Positions 1-6,378 of a stretch of DNA of 8,319 nt are shown piece by piece. The DNA is from Synergistaceae bacterium (GTDB lineage: Bacteria; Synergistota; Synergistia; Synergistales; Synergistaceae). The notes beneath the pieces were generated by a model, which saw nothing but the letters and a program-made list of their open reading frames with translations, made no database searches and was not told the origin of the DNA. A program made the translations under genes and the position numbers. Where the stretch lies: NCBI GenBank assembly GCA_031271065.1, contig JAISWP010000247.1, positions 1-8,319 on the forward strand. The letters run 5' to 3'. Every line of letters starts with the position of its first letter. Within the stretch, counting starts at the first letter, position 1.

Positions 1-42
1 GGCACTCAAAAATATCCGGCTGAAAGGGGAAAACGCGAAATC

Positions 43-233
43 ATGAGCTCAGCAGGAAACTTGAAAAACGGCTGTCTGCTCCGCCGCAAAAAGAGCAGAT
101 CACCATCCGTATTGACAAGTCAGTCCTGGAGTTTTACCGAAGAATGGGTAAAGGGTATCAGACACGCATGAACGCGGTTCTGCGGAGCTACGCCGAAACG
201 GTGGAACGGCGGCGCGCGCGGGACCAGGCCTGA
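43..233 (+). pseudogene. BrnA-like ribbon-helix-helix antitoxin, frameshifted
   Basis: The conserved body is read in the frame ending at the TGA at 231-233. It holds EQITIRID followed by GKGYQTRMNAVLRSY, the typical BrnA-type antitoxin core (a ribbon-helix-helix protein that neutralises the BrnT ribonuclease toxin and represses its own operon). That frame has a stop at 21-23 and no ATG, GTG or TTG before the Met at 144, which is inside the conserved core. An ATG at 43, with a purine-rich AAGGGGA upstream at 24-30, opens a neighbouring frame. The two frames would join if the A-run at 64-68 carried one more A, giving a 63-residue protein starting MSSAGNLKKRLS. This may be a real disabling mutation, a sequencing error, or recoding. 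A second frame closes with TGA at 44-46, overlapping the ATG as ATGA, as expected for translationally coupled pairs. Whether that upstream frame is a BrnT toxin cannot be judged from 14 residues. Family assignment is fairly secure; gene status is not. Confidence 0.68.
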
Positions 234-246
234 CCGCGGACCAGGC
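221..246. repeat. Short direct repeat at the antitoxin 3' end
   Basis: GGACCAGGC occurs at 221-229 and again at 238-246, one copy just before and one just after the antitoxin stop codon. The flanking bases are also similar (GCG before each copy, with one base of difference). It may be a local duplication or chance in GC-rich sequence. No terminator with a T-run is seen in the 33 bases between this gene and the converging ATPase gene. Confidence 0.4.
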
Positions 247-266
247 AAAGCCGCGCGTCGCGCAGT

Positions 267-1256
267 TCAGCGGCAGAAATGGCACGCGGTCGTATGCCCG
301 TCCCCCATATCTCTCATCTCCGGCGGGTTTTCACGGCAAACGGGGCGGGCCTTGGGGCATCTGGTCGAAAAGACGCATCCGGACGGTGGATCGGCCGGCG
401 ACGGCACGTCTCCTTCCAGAATTATCCTCTCTCGCTTCGCCTCCGGGTTCGTCGACGGGATCGCGGATATGAGCGCCTGGGAATAAGGGTGCAGCGGATT
501 TCCGAAAAATTTTTCCTTCGGGGCCGTTTCGACAAGATGCCCCAGATACAGCACCGCCACCCTGTCTGCGATATGCTTCACCACGGAAAGGTCATGGGAT
601 ATGAAAAGGTAGGTCAGGGAAAACGCGTCGCGCAGATCGGCCAGCAGGTTCAGCACCTGGCTCTGTATGGAGACGTCCAGGGCGCTGACGGGCTCGTCAC
701 AGACGACAAATTCCGGTTTCATGGCGAGAACCCGGGCTATCCCTATCCTCTGTCTCTGTCCCCCTGAAAATTCGTGGGGGTATTTCGCCCGGCTCTCCGG
801 GCGCAGCCCAACCAGGTCCATCATCTCGCAGACGTAAGCGGCGGCGTCACGCCTCGAAACTATGCCGTGAAACACCGGCGCCTCCCCTATTATGTCCTGC
901 ACTGTCATCTTAGGGTTGAGGCTGCCGTAGGGATCCTGGAATATTATCTGCATCCTCCTGCGAAGGGAGGCGCCGCTGCGTCTTTCAAGCTCCCCCACAT
1001 CCTCGCCGCACAGCCTGACGCTGCCGGAGGTCGGTTCTATGAGTCGCAGTATGGTCCGGCCTACCGTGGTCTTGCCGCAGCCCGACTCGCCCACCAGCCC
1101 TAGTGTCTCCCCCCTTTTAATGCAGAAGGACACTCCGTCCACAGCTTTGATGTGACCCACCGTCCGGCGCAATACGCCCCGCTTTATCGGATAATACCGT
1201 TTCAGTTCCGACACTTCTATATAATTTTCTTCACAATCCGGCGTCGTTCCGCCCAT
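267..1256 (-). CDS. dppF: Peptide ABC transporter ATP-binding protein, DppF/OppF type
   Basis: One of the two cytoplasmic ATPase subunits that power peptide import through DppB/DppC. In the 329-residue product I see Walker A GESGCGKT at residues 56-63, the Q-loop FQDP at 106-109, the ABC signature SGGQRQR at 164-170, Walker B ending in CDEP at 186-189, and the H-loop His221. The C-terminal oligopeptide-transporter extension carries four cysteines (C-x5-C-x6-C, then a fourth near the end), a pattern reported to bind a [4Fe-4S] cluster in some relatives. The ATG at 1254-1256 is chosen because GGGGGA lies about eight bases upstream. A farther ATG at 1307 adds 17 residues without family character and would deepen the overlap with dppD. 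With the chosen start the overlap is 26 bases, so translation is probably coupled. DppF and OppF cannot be separated by sequence alone. This is the last gene of the operon. Confidence 0.93.
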   Translation of the reverse strand: MGGTTPDCEENYIEVSELKRYYPIKRGVLRRTVGHIKAVDGVSFCIKRGETLGLVGESGCGKTTVGRTILRLIEPTSGSVRLCGEDVGELERRSGASLRRRMQIIFQDPYGSLNPKMTVQDIIGEAPVFHGIVSRRDAAAYVCEMMDLVGLRPESRAKYPHEFSGGQRQRIGIARVLAMKPEFVVCDEPVSALDVSIQSQVLNLLADLRDAFSLTYLFISHDLSVVKHIADRVAVLYLGHLVETAPKEKFFGNPLHPYSQALISAIPSTNPEAKRERIILEGDVPSPADPPSGCVFSTRCPKARPVCRENPPEMRDMGDGHTTACHFCR

Positions 1257-2235
1257 TGACGGCTTCCCCCTTTCCGTCGTACAGCCAGCACCTGACGTAC
1301 CTGTCACCCGGAAGGCTTATCATCGGCGGCAAAGACAGCTCGCATATATCCATCTTCTCCTGGCAGCGGTCGTGAAAACGGCACCCGTCGGGAAAGGCAA
1401 GCGGGCTCGGGACTATCCCCGGTATGACGGACAGCCGCTCGACGGTCTCGTCCATTTTCGGTATCGACGACAAGAGACCTCTGGTGTACGGATGCAGGGG
1501 CGCCTTGAAAAGAGGGCGCGCGAACGCTTCCTCGACCACTTTGGCGGCGTACATGACCGCGACCCTCCGGGCAGTCTCGGCCACGACCCCCAGTGAGTGG
1601 GTTATGAGCATGACCGACGAGCCGAATTCCTCTTTGAGAGCGTTCATTAGATCCAGTATCTGGGCCTGCACGGTGACGTCCAGAGCGGTGGTCGGTTCGT
1701 CGGCTATCAGAAGGGACGGACGGCAGGCAAGGGCCATAGCTATCATTATCCTCTGGCGCTGCCCCCCGGAGAATTGGTGAGGGTACTCGCCGACGCGGGA
1801 TTTCGCGTTGGGGATGCCGACGATATCGAGCATCTCCGCGGCTCTGGCGCGCGCTTCCTTCGCCCCGAGCCCCTGATGCAGCATCAGCGGCTCGGATATC
1901 TGGCTGCAGATGGTATAGACCGGGTTGAGACTGGTCATAGGCTCCTGAAAGATCATGGATATCCTGTTGCCGCGGATACGCCTCATTTCCGCTTCGGAGA
2001 GATCGAGCAGGTTTTCCCCCTCGAGGCGTATCTCACCGCCGGCGATGCGTCCCGCTGGTTTTTGAAGGAGCCTCATGACGGAAAGCGCCGTCACGCTCTT
2101 TCCGCAGCCAGACTCCCCCACCACTCCGAGCGTTTCCCCAGCTTCTATGGACATGGAAACGCCGTCCGCGGCTTTGACGGTCCCCCTGTCGGTGTCGAAA
2201 ACCGCCGTAAGATCTTTTATCTCGAGCAAAGGCAC
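1231..2235 (-). CDS. dppD: Peptide ABC transporter ATP-binding protein, DppD/OppD type
   Basis: The second ATPase subunit, expected to pair with DppF beneath the DppB/DppC channel. The 334-residue product has Walker A GESGCGKS at 40-47, Q-loop FQEP at 96-99, signature SGGQRQR at 156-162, Walker B ending ADEP at 178-181, and H-loop His213. The residue after that His is Ser (THSLGVV), where this family usually has Asp. The C-terminal extension again has four cysteines in the C-x5-C-x6-C-xn-C arrangement. The start is taken as GTG at 2233-2235: AAGGTAGG sits just upstream, it begins seven bases after the dppC stop, and the protein then opens with PLLEIKDL as relatives do. An ATG at 2289 would overlap dppC by 47 bases and add 18 unrelated residues. 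Family assignment is very secure; dipeptide versus oligopeptide specificity is not visible here. Confidence 0.93.
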   Translation of the reverse strand: MPLLEIKDLTAVFDTDRGTVKAADGVSMSIEAGETLGVVGESGCGKSVTALSVMRLLQKPAGRIAGGEIRLEGENLLDLSEAEMRRIRGNRISMIFQEPMTSLNPVYTICSQISEPLMLHQGLGAKEARARAAEMLDIVGIPNAKSRVGEYPHQFSGGQRQRIMIAMALACRPSLLIADEPTTALDVTVQAQILDLMNALKEEFGSSVMLITHSLGVVAETARRVAVMYAAKVVEEAFARPLFKAPLHPYTRGLLSSIPKMDETVERLSVIPGIVPSPLAFPDGCRFHDRCQEKMDICELSLPPMISLPGDRYVRCWLYDGKGEAVNGRNDAGL

Positions 2236-2242
2236 GGCGCGC

Positions 2243-3154
2243 CTACCTTTTCTGACGCACGTCCAGCGCGTCGCGCAGACCGTCGCCAAGGAAATTGAAG
2301 GCGAGCACCGTATACATTATGGCAATGCCTGGAAAGACCGACCACCACCACTGCCCCTGCGAGAGATACTGCTGCCCCTCGGAAATCATGAGCCCCCAGG
2401 AGGGCGTGGGAGGCTGAGCGCCGAAACCCAGGTAAGCCAACCCCGCCTCGACCGTGATTATCCCGCCCATACCGAGCGTCGCCTGCACGATGATCGGAGC
2501 TATGGCATTCGGCAGTATATGCCTGAATATAATCCGGGACGACGGAAGACCAAGCGCGCGGGCCGCCTCCACGAACTCGCTGTTCCGAAGGGAAAAAAAC
2601 TGCCCTCTCGTTATCCTGCAAATGCTGACCCAGTTCACGAGGCCGATCGCGACGAATACCAAATGCAGGCTCGGGTTCTGAAAAATCGAGACTACGGCCA
2701 GCACAAAGAGGATGAAGGGAAAGGCGAACACCACATTGACCAGCCACGATATGAGGTCGTCGCAGACTCCCCCCTTGTATCCGGCCGCCGCGCCGAGGGG
2801 CACTCCGATTATGAGCGTGACGGCTGTGGCAAAGACTCCGATCTGAAGGGATATCCTGGCCCCGTAAAGCACCCGGCTGAATATGTCCCGCCCGTAGAGG
2901 TCGGTGCCCATTATGTGCTCGGCGGACGGCGGAGCCAGTTTGGCGGAGGCGCCTTCGGTCCATATCAGCTGTTTGACCGGGTCGTAGGGCGCCAGATACC
3001 CGGCGAACAGAGCGGCCAGTATTATAGTGAGCGTCATGGCAAGTCCCAGAAGGGCCAGTTTATTTCTCTTAAACCGTTTCCAGGCCTCGGCCGACAGGCT
3101 CTCGCTCGTCTCGGCCGCGGATGAGCGCGCATGTACGTCCTTGAGTGCTGTCAT
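2243..3154 (-). CDS. dppC: Peptide ABC transporter permease, DppC/OppC type
   Basis: Inner-membrane channel subunit, 303 residues, a normal length for DppC. A cytoplasmic N-terminus with the basic stretch WKRFKRNK at 25-32 leads into the first membrane segment (about 33-55). A periplasmic part contains MGTDLYGRDIFSRVLYGAR at 82-100, highly typical of DppC. Further hydrophobic segments follow at about 101-125, 138-158, 162-180, 217-240 and 270-290. The EAA loop that contacts the ATPases is EAARALGLPSSR at 196-207, followed by HILPN at 212-216. The ATG at 3152-3154 lies ten bases after the dppB stop with a GTGAGGCGG ribosome site. It is the obligate partner of DppB. Nothing appears missing. Confidence 0.95.
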   Translation of the reverse strand: MTALKDVHARSSAAETSESLSAEAWKRFKRNKLALLGLAMTLTIILAALFAGYLAPYDPVKQLIWTEGASAKLAPPSAEHIMGTDLYGRDIFSRVLYGARISLQIGVFATAVTLIIGVPLGAAAGYKGGVCDDLISWLVNVVFAFPFILFVLAVVSIFQNPSLHLVFVAIGLVNWVSICRITRGQFFSLRNSEFVEAARALGLPSSRIIFRHILPNAIAPIIVQATLGMGGIITVEAGLAYLGFGAQPPTPSWGLMISEGQQYLSQGQWWWSVFPGIAIMYTVLAFNFLGDGLRDALDVRQKR

Positions 3155-3164
3155 GACGTCCGCC

Positions 3165-4097
3165 TCACTTGTCCTCGAAGCGTATCCTCGGGTCGAAGAA
3201 CCCGTAAGATATGTCCACTATCAGGTTGACGACGAGAAAAGTCACGGCCAGCACTATGACAGTCCCTCTTATCATGGGGAAATCCCTGCTGCGAAGCGCG
3301 TCCACCGCGAGACGGCCTACACCGGGCCACGCGAAGATGCTCTCGGTCAGGACAGCGCCGGAGAGCATATCCGACACCTGAGTCCCTATTACCGTTATTA
3401 TCGGTATCATGGCGTTCTTCAAAGCGTGCTTTATTATGACGACCTGTTCTCTCACCCCTTTGGCACGGGCGGTTCGTATGTAGTCCTGCGTCATGACTTC
3501 CAGCATACAGGATCTCGTGAGACGAGCCAGAAGCGCGGCAGGCCGCACCCCCAGCGTTATTGCCGGCAGCACCAGATATATCCCCTCTCCGTTCCCAACC
3601 CCTATGCCCGGCACCCACCCGAGAGTGTAGGCAAACACCAGAAGCATCAGAAGCCCGACCCAGAATACCGGAGCGCTCACCCCGGACACAGCGATGAACA
3701 TGGCGGCGTAGTCGAAGGCAGAGTGCTGTCTCGCGGCCGATACGATCCCCGTGGTTATTCCGAGAAGCACCGCCGCGAGCATCGCCCATGCCGTGAGTCT
3801 CACCGTCATCATAAAACGCGCCGCTATGGCGGAGGAGACCTTCTCGTTGCTGCGGTACGACATGCCGAGGTCTCCTCTCAGCAGCTCTCCAAGAAATTTC
3901 GTGTACTGCCGGGTTATAGGAAGATCCAGACCGAGGTCGCGGCGTATTTTCTCTATCGTGGCCTTATCCCCGCGCTGGCCGGCCATTATCCGCACCGGGT
4001 CGCCCGGCACGACCGCCATCAGTATGAACACAGCGGTTATTACTCCCCAGACTACCGGTATGGTGTAGAGCATCTTTCTTATGATATAAGTAAACAA
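3165..4097 (-). CDS. dppB: Peptide ABC transporter permease, DppB/OppB type
   Basis: Channel-forming inner-membrane subunit, 310 residues. The N-terminus FTYIIRKMLYTIPVV is the typical DppB opening with the first membrane helix at about 10-30. PGDPVR (31-36) and LGLDLPI (55-61) are family hallmarks, as is the exported loop with GDLGMSY (75-81). The EAA-type coupling loop is DYIRTARAKG at 205-214, and FDPRIR closes the protein. Hydrophobic segments lie near 100-122, 133-160, 171-190, 230-250 and 280-305. The start is TTG at 4095-4097, supported by a GGGGGTG ribosome site seven bases upstream and by the family N-terminus. The next Met (residue 9) would cut into the first helix. A weak TTG start, 113 bases and a hairpin after the binding-protein gene, fits lower expression than that gene. 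Confidence 0.94.
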   Translation of the reverse strand: MFTYIIRKMLYTIPVVWGVITAVFILMAVVPGDPVRIMAGQRGDKATIEKIRRDLGLDLPITRQYTKFLGELLRGDLGMSYRSNEKVSSAIAARFMMTVRLTAWAMLAAVLLGITTGIVSAARQHSAFDYAAMFIAVSGVSAPVFWVGLLMLLVFAYTLGWVPGIGVGNGEGIYLVLPAITLGVRPAALLARLTRSCMLEVMTQDYIRTARAKGVREQVVIIKHALKNAMIPIITVIGTQVSDMLSGAVLTESIFAWPGVGRLAVDALRSRDFPMIRGTVIVLAVTFLVVNLIVDISYGFFDPRIRFEDK

Positions 4098-4142
4098 AAC
4101 AGCACCCCCAGATGAACGGAACGTCTGCGGTCTAAAGTTAAA

Positions 4143-4169
4143 TACAGGGGGCGCAGGGCGCCCCCTGTA
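4143..4169 (-). terminator. GC-rich hairpin between binding-protein gene and dppB
   Basis: A perfect 12-bp inverted repeat (arms 4143-4154 and 4158-4169) with a three-base loop lies 42 bases past the stop of the binding-protein gene, read on the minus strand. The downstream minus-strand sequence is only moderately T-rich (TTTAACTTTAG), so termination is probably partial. Similar hairpins after binding-protein genes in import operons are known to cause partial termination or to protect the upstream mRNA 3' end. The plus strand has A's, not T's, after the stem, so it would not act as a plus-strand terminator. Hairpin certain; role inferred. Confidence 0.72.
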
Positions 4170-4210
4170 AAATGGCTTATCTTACAATGCCGGATATACG
4201 GCCCAGCGAT

Positions 4211-6094
4211 TTATTTATCGATCCAGACCGTGTGCATTGGTGACGTGTAGTCTCCGAAAGCCGGCAGTACAGCTCCGCCGATCCACTTCTGAGCCGCCAG
4301 GTTGTTGTAGTAGTAGAACAGATATACCCAGGGAGCGTCGTCCACTATCAGCTGCTCCGCGCGCCTGTATATCTCAACGCGTTTTGCCGGATCGGTCTCG
4401 ATCCTTCCCTGTTCGAGAAGTTTGTCAACTTCGGGGCTGCTGTAGCGGGAGTAGTTCCCCAGAGCTCCGACGTTGCTCGAGTGCTGAAGCACATAGAGGA
4501 AGTTGTCCGCGTCCAGATAGTCGGCCACCCACCCCATCCTATAGATGTCGGCCTCGCCGCGGTCGAGCATATCCAGCTGCGCTCCCCAGTCCATTACCTG
4601 CACGTTTAGCTTGATGCCGAGTTCCGCGACCTGAGCCTGGATAGCTTCGGCTATAGCCCTGTGGCGCACGTTCTGGGCGACCGTGAGAGTCGCCTCGAAG
4701 CCGTCCTCGAAACCGGCCTCCTTCATCAGCTCTTTCGCCCTGCCTGGATCGTAATTGTAGCTCTTGAGCTCCGGGTTGTAACCGGCGATCGACGGCGGCA
4801 GTATCCCGCGCGCCGGGAACCAGAGCCCCTCGAGAACGAGCTCATTTATCCGCTGGCGGTCCACCGCGTAGTTGAACGCGTGCCTCAGCGCCTTGCTGCT
4901 CTTGTACGGCTCCTTGGTCATGTTGAAACCATAGTAGTAGGTGCCGGGCTGAGGGCCTTCCATGAAGTTCCCGCCGAGAGAATCCCGCGCGTCCTTCACC
5001 AGGCGCTCCGGAACGTCGCGCATCATATCCACGTTGCCCTTCTTGAACTCCTCCCACGCCACGGTGCTGTCCGGAATGACGACCAGTTCCCATCCGTCCA
5101 GGTACGGCAGCTGTCTGCCCGCGTCGTCCCTGCGCCAGTAATCGGGGTTTTTCGCCAGTATCACCCGTTCATCCTGCCGCCACTCCTCGAAGATAAACGG
5201 CCCCGTTCCGACCGGATGGAATTTGAAATCGCCGCCCCACTTCGTGACGTCCTCCTCCGGCACGACCACAAAGGAATTGTAGGCCAGCACGGATATGAAG
5301 GGGGCAAAAGGCTCCTTCAGGGTAAATTGGAGTGTGTAACGGTCGAGGACCTTTATGCCGGTCCACTCGTCCGCCTTGCCGTCGAAGAACTCCTGATAGC
5401 CCTCTATGCAGTTGACGAAGTAAGCGCGCGGGGATTTGTCGCGCACCATTCTCTCGAAGGTCCACTTCCAATCTCTCGCAGTGACCTCGCGCCCGCCGTT
5501 CTCCGTTGGTCTGCCGCCCTCGGAGGCCTTGTGGAAGCGAACTCCTGGGCGGAGTTTGAACGTCCATGTGAGCCCGTCCTCCGAAGCGCTCCAGCTGTCG
5601 GCGAGCTGAGGCTCGATGCGCTGTCCGTCTGTGCTGTTTACGACGAGGTTTTCGTAGATGCAGTAAGAAACACGTGCGGAAGTCGTATCCGTGGCCATGT
5701 GAGGATCCAGGTTCGGCGGATTTTCGACCTCGCGCCAGCGGAGCACGCCGCCGGCCTTTGGCCCGCCGGTGGGCTCCCGGACTGCCTCGGCAGCTCCGCC
5801 GCCAGGTGACTCCTGGCCGCCTGACGCATCTTCGGCGGGAAGTGCGGCTTTAGGCGTATCCTCGGAAGTATTGGACGGCGGCGCCTGACCCGGCTCTGGT
5901 TCAGCGGCGGCCGGCTCGGCGGGCTTCGGCGTTTCCGGCTCCGCGGCAGGTTCCGGCGCGGCGGGAGTTTCCGCCGGCGCGGACGCGCCCCCCGACGAAG
6001 CGCCGGGCGTACTCTGCGGTTGATTCCGACCGGTCATCTGCAGACCGGCAACGATCAAAACAAGCACAGCAACCGCTATCAACGCTTTCTTCAT
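4211..6094 (-). CDS. Family 5 peptide-binding protein with proline-rich tether
   Basis: Substrate-binding subunit of the importer, expected to act in the periplasm or on the outer face of the membrane. Of 627 residues, 115-627 form a family 5 (SBP_bac_5) domain. It shows NLDPH (128-132), SWSASEDGLTWTFKLRPGVRFH (168-188), PVGTGPF (294-300), AVDRQRI (410-416), GILPP (430-434) and a W-x-ADYLDADNFLY stretch near 522-534. Residues 1-22 are KK plus a hydrophobic helix, without a lipobox cysteine; a VAG site near 15-17 could be a poor signal-peptidase site, so anchor and cleaved signal are both possible. Residues 24-113 are an unusual Pro/Ala/Glu/Gly linker with about one proline in five, which makes the protein roughly 90 residues longer than usual. 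The ATG is set by AGGAGGGG at 6101-6108, six bases upstream. It is first in the operon and promoter-proximal. The peptide ligand is inferred from the family and the dppBCDF neighbours; other solutes are possible. Confidence 0.93.
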   Translation of the reverse strand: MKKALIAVAVLVLIVAGLQMTGRNQPQSTPGASSGGASAPAETPAAPEPAAEPETPKPAEPAAAEPEPGQAPPSNTSEDTPKAALPAEDASGGQESPGGGAAEAVREPTGGPKAGGVLRWREVENPPNLDPHMATDTTSARVSYCIYENLVVNSTDGQRIEPQLADSWSASEDGLTWTFKLRPGVRFHKASEGGRPTENGGREVTARDWKWTFERMVRDKSPRAYFVNCIEGYQEFFDGKADEWTGIKVLDRYTLQFTLKEPFAPFISVLAYNSFVVVPEEDVTKWGGDFKFHPVGTGPFIFEEWRQDERVILAKNPDYWRRDDAGRQLPYLDGWELVVIPDSTVAWEEFKKGNVDMMRDVPERLVKDARDSLGGNFMEGPQPGTYYYGFNMTKEPYKSSKALRHAFNYAVDRQRINELVLEGLWFPARGILPPSIAGYNPELKSYNYDPGRAKELMKEAGFEDGFEATLTVAQNVRHRAIAEAIQAQVAELGIKLNVQVMDWGAQLDMLDRGEADIYRMGWVADYLDADNFLYVLQHSSNVGALGNYSRYSSPEVDKLLEQGRIETDPAKRVEIYRRAEQLIVDDAPWVYLFYYYNNLAAQKWIGGAVLPAFGDYTSPMHTVWIDK

Positions 6095-6132
6095 TGCTTA
6101 CCCCTCCTGTTGACGATATCTAACTGACTTGA

Positions 6133-6161
6133 ATGATAAACTATATCGACGGTTTTCTCAA
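6133..6161 (-). promoter_or_regulatory. Sigma70-like promoter of the importer operon
   Basis: On the minus strand, TTGAGA (6156-6161) and TATCAT (6133-6138) are separated by exactly 17 bases; each differs from consensus by one base. The predicted transcript start is near 6126, leaving a leader of about 30 bases that contains the strong ribosome site AGGAGGGG (6101-6108). A gapped inverted repeat, CGATAT at 6114-6119 and ATATCG at 6143-6148, flanks the -10 box and could be an operator half-site pair. No regulator gene lies nearby in the window. Confidence 0.66.
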
Positions 6162-6254
6162 TCAGGAATATCGGGCTGAACGCGTCACTTGTTTGAAACG
6201 CCCGCTCAAAACCGCAGGAACAGGATGAATGAAGAGCGGCGCCTCGCGGCGCGG

Positions 6255-6268
6255 TAATTCCTGAATTA
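6255..6268. promoter_or_regulatory. 14-base palindrome in the divergent intergenic region
   Basis: TAATTC-CT-GAATTA is a perfect six-base inverted repeat with a two-base centre. It lies about 95 bases upstream of the importer promoter and 110 bases before the prepilin start. This shape fits a small dimeric regulator site, but the repeat is AT-rich and short, so chance cannot be excluded. The rest of 6162-6378 shows no credible gene. A weak plus-strand promoter candidate (ATGATA at 6322-6327, TTTAAT at 6346-6351) precedes the prepilin gene. Confidence 0.3.
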
Positions 6269-6378
6269 TGCCTAACCGGCGCTCCGTACTCGCTTCGGTT
6301 ACAAAACAGCATTCTTATTTCATGATACTCCCGTGATGATCTTAATTTAATTTATCAGCACGATGACTGGAGCACAGG

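Noticed and set aside
43..71. Programmed -1 ribosomal frameshift for the antitoxin
   Set aside because: The site is G AAA AAC with five A's, not the classical A AAA AAC heptamer, and no downstream pseudoknot or upstream stimulatory Shine-Dalgarno sequence is evident. A plain indel is the simpler reading.
100..285. 61-codon minus-strand open frame under the antitoxin
   Set aside because: It mirrors the antitoxin body, has no recognisable domain and overlaps the end of dppF.
2075..3124. Long plus-strand open frame of 349 codons opposite dppD and dppC
   Set aside because: It is antisense to a clearly conserved permease and ATPase; its composition (many Arg, Pro, Gly, Tyr, His) is typical of a shadow of GC-rich coding sequence.
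3027..4115. Plus-strand open frame of 362 codons opposite dppB
   Set aside because: Antisense shadow of a conserved permease; no domain, no membrane segment and no good ribosome site.
4661..5809. Plus-strand open frame of 382 codons opposite the binding-protein gene
   Set aside because: The minus-strand product has a full family 5 domain; the opposite frame shows no family pattern.
6239..6252. GCGCC-TCGC-GGCGC hairpin in the intergenic region
   Set aside because: Only five base pairs and no T-run on either strand, so it is not a supported terminator.
6091..6312. 73-codon minus-strand open frame just before the binding-protein gene
   Set aside because: It lies across the predicted promoter and leader and overlaps the binding-protein start; the product has no recognisable features.
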